DNA of 64,000 nt from NCBI RefSeq assembly GCF_001649575.2, contig NC_051433.1, positions 29,748,033-29,812,032 of the forward strand, in the 5' to 3' direction. The number at the start of each line of letters is the position of its first letter. The first letter of the stretch is position 1. Positions 57,851-64,000 of this stretch are shown here, in pieces. A model generated the notes under the pieces. It was not told where the DNA came from and made no database searches. It saw only the letters and a list, made by a program, of their open reading frames with translations. Both the position numbers and the translations under genes were made by a program. The DNA is from Kryptolebias marmoratus (lineage: Eukaryota; Chordata; Actinopteri; Cyprinodontiformes; Rivulidae).

Positions 57851-58290
57851 ATAAATATTTAACAAACTTGTCTAATTTGTCATTTTAAAGTGGATACTGA
57901 AATAGATTTTCCACAAACAGAAAGGATTCCTATAGGCTGCGTAGTTCAGTGTTCAGATTTTATCAGAGGTGGTCAACACACAAGAACATGTTTCCTCTTT
58001 TGTCTTTATTCTAACATGTAAAAATACCAAGAACTTTTTAAACTCATTATGTCACAAACAATAAGTAATATTCATGTCAGACTGAATGAGTTGTGTTGTT
58101 TTTATTTAAAGCTTTCCGTAGATTTCGCAGCTCCGGACAGACTTTATTGGTAAAAGGAGGAGTGGCTCTTTGGATTGTAAAGGTTAGAAGCTCTGAGCTG
58201 GTTTAAAGAAGGTAATGTGTGGGAATCAGACATTTATTGTCCGTTCGGGGAGGTGTGCATGCCGCTCCAGCTCACACAGACATAACACAG
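57851..58290. other. Interval without recognised features
   Basis: No repeat recognised; it precedes the candidate exon. Confidence 0.35.
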
Positions 58291-58369
58291 ATGAGTTCTT
58301 TTCAAAACGAAAGCTTTGTTTGGGTTTCAACACGAGACTCGCTTGGAGCTCTCTGGGAAACCTGCACAG
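58291..58369 (+). CDS. Candidate coding first exon, unknown gene
   Basis: An ATG at 58291 opens a frame of 26 codons, MSSFQNESFVWVSTRDSLGA then LWETCT, that ends one base into a codon at a consensus donor, gtgagt (58370). I do not recognise the protein and see no following exon in the window. It could be an alternative start of the plus-strand gene suggested at 36 kb. Such short frames occur by chance, so confidence is low. Confidence 0.25.
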
Positions 58370-58464
58370 GTGAGTCACATCCTTCTTAGCATTCCTTCCT
58401 GCATGATGTGTCTGCGTCTCACCGCTTTATATTATTGATAATCAACAGAAAGATTATCAGCGTG

Positions 58465-58690
58465 CGTGTGTTAGTTTGTCAGTCTGTTAGTAAATTATCT
58501 CATGAACCACTGAACAGATTCGAATGAAACTCAGAAATGTACGTCTTCTCCTGATTCCCTGCTGGAGTCAGTCTAATTCAACATGGCTGCCACAGCTATG
58601 CAACCTTAGCAAACACAAAATGGTTATAATTCAGTCAGTTTTACAGATATTGAGCTAAAATGTGGCGTGATCGTAGCTTAGTATCATCCC
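58465..58690 (-). repeat. Dispersed repeat R1, copy 12 (reverse)
   Basis: Contains tgttagtaaattatctcatg, ctaattcaacatggctgcca, ccttagcaaacacaaaatgg and ttacagatattgagctaaaa, the reverse of a nearly full R1 unit. Confidence 0.8.
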
Positions 58691-58765
58691 TAAAACCTAC
58701 TCCAAGAGCGACTCATTGCATCAGCTTTGCCTAATACTTTGGTATTAACAGTTTGCCTCTGTTTT

Positions 58766-58822
58766 GGGCCCGTGGGTCTGTGGGTCTGTGGGTCTGTGGG
58801 GCCGTGGGGCCGTGGGCCGTGG
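58766..58822. repeat. Short minisatellite, unit gtgggtctg/gtggggcc
   Basis: About six imperfect units of 8-9 bp. Confidence 0.75.
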
Positions 58823-58936
58823 CAGCAGAGGTTTCCTGTAGCGCCTGCTCCGACAGCGCTGAAGCAGCTCTGCTGTCTGTTCACTCTGAGGTGGAGAGCA
58901 TATTCTGGGATGTCTTTTATGGACTACAGCTTGTTC

Positions 58937-59972
58937 CAGGGCTGCCACAACCATCCAAGGGTCGACCCAGTTGACTTTGATAATCCATCAACGTCAGTAT
59001 TTTTAGTCGACACATCATTTTTATGACTTTATTTATTAATTAAATGTATGAGTTGAAATAATAACAGTGTTTCTCCACTCTGTTACTATGAGCTCCGGTG
59101 GGCTCCGTCTCAGCTGCCAGGGTGGACCAAGAGTCCACGGCTGCAACGGAGAATAGATGAAACAAGTTATAAAACTTTCCCAAATGTCAACGAGTCTAAA
59201 GTATGAGAATACTTCAAGCTAGCTGACAATAAAACAGCTGTTTGACCCTTCTGCAAGGTTTCCTTGGTAGTTTATATTTAAAGATGAGGCTCACAAAGCT
59301 ACTGATAATAAAAACACTCTGAAGTTCGACATCTCTAAGACTATAAATGTTAGAGGACACTTTTAGACTAGAATCAGAGTTAACTTTGATTTATTAATGC
59401 TGTTTCTAATCGGTGTTGAACTGTTTCTCAGAGATCTGTTCCTCCACCAGCTTCACTTTGTTTGCTTTTTAACTTGTCGTTGAAAGCTGCTGTATTTTTA
59501 CTAAAATGCTAAAAAAAAAGGATTTTAATCTCCTTTTGTCCATTGTAGCAGGAGAAACATCCTGATGGTAGGAATCTACTGGAGTTAAGTGGGGGAACGT
59601 CTCAGTGGGGCAACAAATCCTGTGTGATAATTTTAATTTATTTTAAAGCTAGAAACACTCGCAGAGCACAAACCTCCACCAAAGCTATAGGGTCACCGAC
59701 ACCATTGGGGCTTTTCATTTTTAAATATGTAAATAATCAGTGTTTCATTTTACTTAATTGTCATGTTGAAGTTGACATTTAAAACTTATATGTTGTCCTT
59801 TATTTGCAAGTCTTTGCTTTAGTTTTATTTTGTGATATACTGTAAATACCAAAGTTGACTGTTAACAATAAAATGAACTAAAATGAAATTGTAGATTATA
59901 ATTTTTGGAGGAAAATCAATTAATAAATTGATTAATATAGTCTATAAATGAATCGTGACTAGTGGCAGCCCT
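58937..59972 (+). mobile_element. Decayed hAT element with BED-finger remnant
   Basis: The edges agggctgccacaaccatc and tgactagtggcagccct are inverted. At about 59190-59290 a broken frame gives EYFKLADNKTAV and FCKVSLV, a relic of the BED zinc finger (WEYFELADNKTVVC-LC) found at the start of ZBED-like hAT transposases. No transposase domain remains. Confidence 0.6.
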
Positions 59973-59984
59973 ATCTACTTATCC

Positions 59985-60115
59985 TGCTGTATTCAGCGTG
60001 GGTCTGGGGCCTCCAGTCCAGTCTGTAATTGATGGAAACATCCAGGTACTTAAAGTCCTCCACCTCCACTACACCCTCTCCCAGAATCCTCAGTGATTGT
60101 GAAGCTGACGTTAGA
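59985..60115 (-). mobile_element. LINE fragment
   Basis: The words catccaggtacttaaagtcc, tccacctccactacaccctc and tcccagaatcctcagtg occur in the reverse strand of fish non-LTR elements. Confidence 0.4.
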
Positions 60116-60490
60116 GATGAAGACAGGCAGATTTGGACCAGTCTTCCAGTAATTATTGTTTATGTCAGCGTGGTATTAAGGCCTGGACATTTGGGGCTGT
60201 AGTCTCTGATGTTTTCTGTCTAAGGCAGGGGTGGGCAATCCTGGTCCTCAAGGGCTGCCGTCCTGCCTGTTTTACTTGTTCCTCTGCTCCAACACACCTG
60301 ATCTGAATCAATGGGTGATTAACAGGCTTCTGCAGAACATGAAGAGGTGATTTAAGCACTGAATCAGGTGTGTTGGAGCAGAGGAACAAGGAAAACATGC
60401 AGGATGGTGGCCCTGAGGACCAGGAATGCCCACCCCTGGTCTAAGGAGAGCCCTGTGCAGGTGTCAGATACAGCTCCAGCACCTTTGAGC
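60098..60490. repeat. Old dispersed repeat containing the MITE (paralogue of 62148-62262)
   Basis: Left flank gatgaagacaggcagatttg then gaccagtctt, right flank aaggagagccctgtgcaggt then gtcagatacagctcc. Both flanks match 62148-62262, which lacks the MITE. Confidence 0.65.
60226..60438. mobile_element. 213-bp hAT-type MITE with 8-bp target duplication
   Basis: Ends caggggtgggcaatcctggt and accaggaatgcccacccctg form inverted repeats of about 30 bp with few mismatches, and the interior continues the palindrome (cctctgctccaacacacctg and caggtgtgttggagcagagg). gtctaagg flanks it exactly on both sides (60218-60225, 60439-60446). Confidence 0.95.
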
Positions 60491-61850
60491 TGGGTTGGAG
60501 ACACCTGTGAATTTTGTTTAAAACTCAAGCCTCTGCAGTTCACACAAGGGAATGAAGAACTCCCACAAACACTGCAGGACATTCTGGAGACTCCCTCATA
60601 AATGCTGTTCACAAACCCAGCTCAGTGAGACGACACCTTTGTGCACCCACCAAGAGCTGAATGGTCATTAGTTGCTGCAGGTGGCATGACTCAGAGCTGT
60701 ACTGGGAATCAGTGGTGTATAATGTGAACAGGAAGTGAGAGCACCGTTCCCTGTGGTGCTCCTGTGTCACTAACCTCCACACCAGACAGGATGTTGCCCA
60801 GATACAGTATATAAATATATATTTGTACTTTTTTTCTGCTGGGTTTGACATGACATCAAAGCATTATCCAAATGAGTCCTGTAAGAGCCAAGTCCATTCA
60901 GGTCTTGTTTATCTCCGTTTGCACACTGAGACAAGGTGACTTTCAGAGAGCAGCCTGCACACTCGCAGCAAGCAGAACAGTGTAATCAAATCACGGTGTG
61001 TAGCCCACCCTTCTGTCTGTTTTTATGGGATGTATTTCTGTCTGTGAACTCGATCGGTCATGACCGACACTTGCAGAGACATGAAGAACGGGTCACTTTA
61101 CTGTCTGTCCTCTGCTTTTATTTAAAGTCATGCTAATCAAAGTGCAAATTATCCTCACTCCCTGACCTTTTCCAGGACACCCCCGTCCCCCTGACACCCA
61201 TTTTTATGTGTGGTTCTAGTGATCCAGCTGCAGTACTGGTTGGGTTCTTTATTTCTTAGAAGGCTCAGGACTTGGACTCCTTCAGGCCGCCTCGGTGTGA
61301 TTTCTGAACAGACAGAGGCAGCGAGGGGGCCGAAGCAAACCCATTCATGATGCACCTTTGTGCCACAAAGCTGAGTTCATTTCTGAAAGTTCACGTCTGT
61401 GTGGTACATGGCTGGCTCCATCTGTGATTTATGAACGTCCAGAGGCAGAATAAAGACGGACTAGTCTATGTGGCCATATCGCTCAACTGTTTTGTTTTGT
61501 TTTGTTTCTGAAAGAGCCTAGAGAGAGGGAGCATATTATCTTCTCCTCCTGGGCAAACACATTTGTTTCTGTTGTTTTTGTTTCGCACTTCTTTACTCAC
61601 CGTCTATTCCCAAAACTCCTACCTAAACTTCCCACACCCTTTCCTCTCTGATACACTTCTATGAAATAAATATTTCTGCTGTCATTTAACATCAAACAGC
61701 CTCAAACTAAAATTAGGCCATAAAAGATTTGTTACTAGACTGTTACTGTTTTTTATGTTTTTAAAATACCTTGTAAAATAAGGAAAAACCTGAAATCAAT
61801 TCTTCTATAAACTCTCAGAATGGATCTTATTTCCTTAGTTACATTTTAAT
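60491..61850. other. Interval without recognised features
   Basis: No exon seen. A (ttttg)n run is at about 61490-61508. Confidence 0.4.
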
Positions 61851-61854
61851 GGTT

Positions 61855-62120
61855 AAGCCAGTATCTCACAGGGCTGCGACTGTTGGAGACTCAAACTTGT
61901 GAAAAAATTGGTGAATTTTCTGTTGCAGCCTCACTGAATTCTGAGTGTTTATGACCAGCAAGTTGTGAAGCCATGTTTTGCACGTCCAGTTTTTGAAAAT
62001 CAGTCTATTTTTGTGTGCATGGCTTGTATTCTGTATTCTAGATTACGTTATTTCGTTGCCCACCTCCACCTACTACATACCTGCATATACTTTGTACCTA
62101 CCTTGTCAGACACCTCAACA
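61855..62120 (+). repeat. Family R2, second copy
   Basis: Holds tatctcacagggctgcgact, ctgttgcagcctcactgaat, gttttgcacgtccagttttt and tacgttatttcgttgcccac. It matches 4100-4260 on its left part. Confidence 0.6.
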
Positions 62121-62147
62121 TTTACGTTTTAATGTGTTGAGTACACT

Positions 62148-62262
62148 TTAGACATGAAGATAGACAGATTTGGACCAGTTTTTAAATAATTATTATTCAG
62201 GGCTGTAGCCTCAGACGTTTTCTGTCATAAGGAGCGCTCCTGTGTAGGTGTAAAATACAGTT
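62148..62262. repeat. Empty-site paralogue of the MITE locus
   Basis: Reads agacagatttggaccagttt, ggctgtagcctcagacgttt, then tctgtcataaggagcgctcc without interruption where the copy at 60.2 kb carries the MITE. Confidence 0.75.
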
Positions 62263-62309
62263 CAAGTCTTTAGAATTACATAAAAATAAAATTAAATATG
62301 AAGGTTTCA

Positions 62310-62705
62310 AAGAAGTTGGACCCAGGAATACAGACTGACACAAGTAACATAGTAAAAAAAAACTGAAAGGATTTAAATAAAGAAAATGAAAAGGCTAACA
62401 TGGCAGCAAGCTTTACAGTTTAACAAAAACTAGAGGAGGCACAGAGGAATAACCTGGCATGGCATAAAGTGAAGATGAACTGAGAGTTGAATCTTAAAAA
62501 GGCTGGGATAGAGTGACACCTGCGCCTAATGACAACTGGGAACAGGTGCGAGTGGGCGGGGCAGGAGCTGAGGAGCAGAAACTGACTGGAGAAATACTGA
62601 GACAGGCTGGAAAACACAAGGAGGCACAAAAAGAAACTGAAAACAGAAATGAACCATCATGGGACATGAAAAATAAACCTCAAAACAGAAAACTAAACCC
62701 TGAAA
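62310..62705. repeat. Fish dispersed repeat, copy 2 of 2 (family R3)
   Basis: Contains cacctgcgcctaatgacaac, tgggaacaggtgcgagtggg and catgggacatgaaaaataaa, words of the same class as 43745-44185. Confidence 0.4.
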
Positions 62706-62709
62706 AGGT

Positions 62710-63740
62710 TTAAGAGGCCCGTGGCAACTATTTTGAGGGAAATTTTGTTGAATTTGTAGAGAGGGAAAGCCTGTTTGCACAAATTAAATTAGTTTTCAGA
62801 GACTTTAATGTGCTTTCACACAATATTAAAGCTAAAAGTACATTGTGAAAAGTCCAGAGTAGAAGTTTTATTATCAAGTTCAAACTGTAGGTCCAAAGTG
62901 CCTTTTCTGTTCAGATTTCCTGCCTTGATCCAGACCCTCAGGACTGTTGAAAACCACTCTCTCTGCCTTTTGCTGTCCTTCAAAGGCTCCATTAGCAATG
63001 CATGCCCTACATCATGTATATGCTGCCACCACAGGTCCCTCCCACTCCACCCAGAAGCCCGATAAGCTAACACCAGGACATAAACCAGCACGTCCTTGTT
63101 ACGGAAGTTTAATGCATGTCAAAACCATCCTGGATTTATCACACGAGCTGTGACATTTCATCAGGCATTAAGTAGAGCCCACTGGGTTTTTAATCCGTGC
63201 GTCTAGACCTCTCCAATAACCTACGAAGATCAGCAAGGTTATGGTTGATTTATTTTACGGCGAGGCACAGACCTTATCCAGCAAGATGGGGCTTTTGGAA
63301 ATGAGTGTGTGCACAGAACTGATAAAGTAGATTAAAACTTGGAACTGTTTGCATAACAACAACATATTGTTTTCCTAAAATCCTGTAGTACATGTACACT
63401 GTGTGCGAGCGTGCACTCTGCCTTCAGCATCCTGAACCCAGTGAAGAAACAGGCTGTCACCAGTTTGTGCTCTGCTTTTAATGGTTATTTTGGTGCTGGA
63501 GGGACTGAGGAAAACAAAACAAAAACAAACAAGAAGTGGGTCACCAGCTATTTTTTTCTTCTCTTTTTTTGTAAATAAAAGTGCTCAAATGGGGTTTTCA
63601 ATCATTTCTATTTAGTTTCACAAATACTGTGTGATATTTAAGCTTCACAATCCTCATTTCTCTTGAGTTTACCTGTTCAAATACACAGAGAGGCAGCATT
63701 AAGCAGTATGAAGTGTTTGTGGGCTGCAGATCAGATTTGT
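62710..63740. other. Interval without recognised features
   Basis: No exon or repeat recognised. The block 63180-63300 is less AT-rich and could be conserved non-coding DNA. Confidence 0.35.
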
Positions 63741-63748
63741 TGTATTTA

Positions 63749-64000
63749 CAGGTGCTGGTCATAAAATTAGAATATCATGAAAAAGTAGATTGATTTCAGT
63801 AATTCCATTTAAAAAGTGAAACTTGTATATTATATTCATACATTACATACAAAATCATATATTTCAAATGTTTATTTCGTTTAATTTTGATGATTACAAA
63901 TGACAACAAATGAAAATCTCAAATTCATCATATCAGAAAATTAGAATCTTGTGAAAAGGTTCAAAATTGATGGCACCTGGTACCACACTCTAATCAGCTA
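63749..64000. mobile_element. Tc1-type element (family T) running off the window
   Basis: The terminus starts acaggtgctggtcataaaat then tagaatatcatgaaaaag, and continues through atttcaaatgtttatttcgt, gaaaattagaatcttgtg and ggcacctggtaccacac. It is the same family, in opposite orientation, as 20505-20940. Confidence 0.8.

Overview
The window is nuclear DNA from a ray-finned (teleost) fish. It is AT-rich and gene-poor, its genes have GT-AG introns, and it is packed with transposon families typical of fish: Rex3/RTE and other LINEs, several Tc1/mariner families, hAT elements and MITEs, and a Harbinger-type fragment. There are six assembly gaps of N (13337-14072, 15927-16341, 18239-18338, 30227-30326, 45467-45566, 52797-53245) and a single N at 55902. 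No bacterial-type operon, CRISPR array, tRNA or rRNA gene was seen.

Left part, 1-12.8 kb. A possible two-exon minus-strand gene (563-950) lies between inverted copies of a 33-bp sequence. It is followed on the plus strand by the last three exons of an FBXO2/6/44-type F-box gene (FBA domain, 1607-3888), whose 5' exons lie outside the window or are lost. SVBP, the 66-residue vasohibin partner, is complete on the minus strand (CDS 8165-8447) with a non-coding first exon near 10.05-10.19 kb. Between them lie an 11-bp minisatellite (5829-6219) and a long hairpin (7191-7298). At 12365-12513 a terminal exon resembling the C-terminus of AKIP1 has its own poly(A) signal but no visible upstream exons.

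Middle part, 12.9-27.2 kb. A LINE graveyard (12.99-15.25 kb), a (TA)n tract, a possible orphan terminal exon (17453-17628, minus), RTE and Tc1 remnants, then a complete four-exon UBE2V1 gene on the minus strand (22422-27123; 147 residues, the same length as the human protein).

Right part, 27.2-64 kb. There is almost no recognisable coding sequence. A GC-rich probable promoter and 5' non-coding exon (about 35870-36224, plus strand, strong splice donor) may begin a gene whose coding exons lie beyond the window; a possible alternative coding first exon is at 58291-58369. The rest is nested transposons: a LINE inside an older repeat with its tail expanded into a microsatellite (30695-31785), a Tc1 element interrupted by a degenerate repeat array (32600-34060), a hAT transposase fossil (39507-39950), a Tc1 copy with a nested repeat (45165-46390), an internally deleted LINE with a short target-site duplication (56604-57398), and a 213-bp hAT-type MITE with a perfect 8-bp duplication whose empty-site relative lies 2 kb away.

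I found no new multi-gene system. The most informative signals are the nested insertions, the unnamed high-copy repeat I label R1 (about a dozen copies in both orientations), and the two or three orphan exons.
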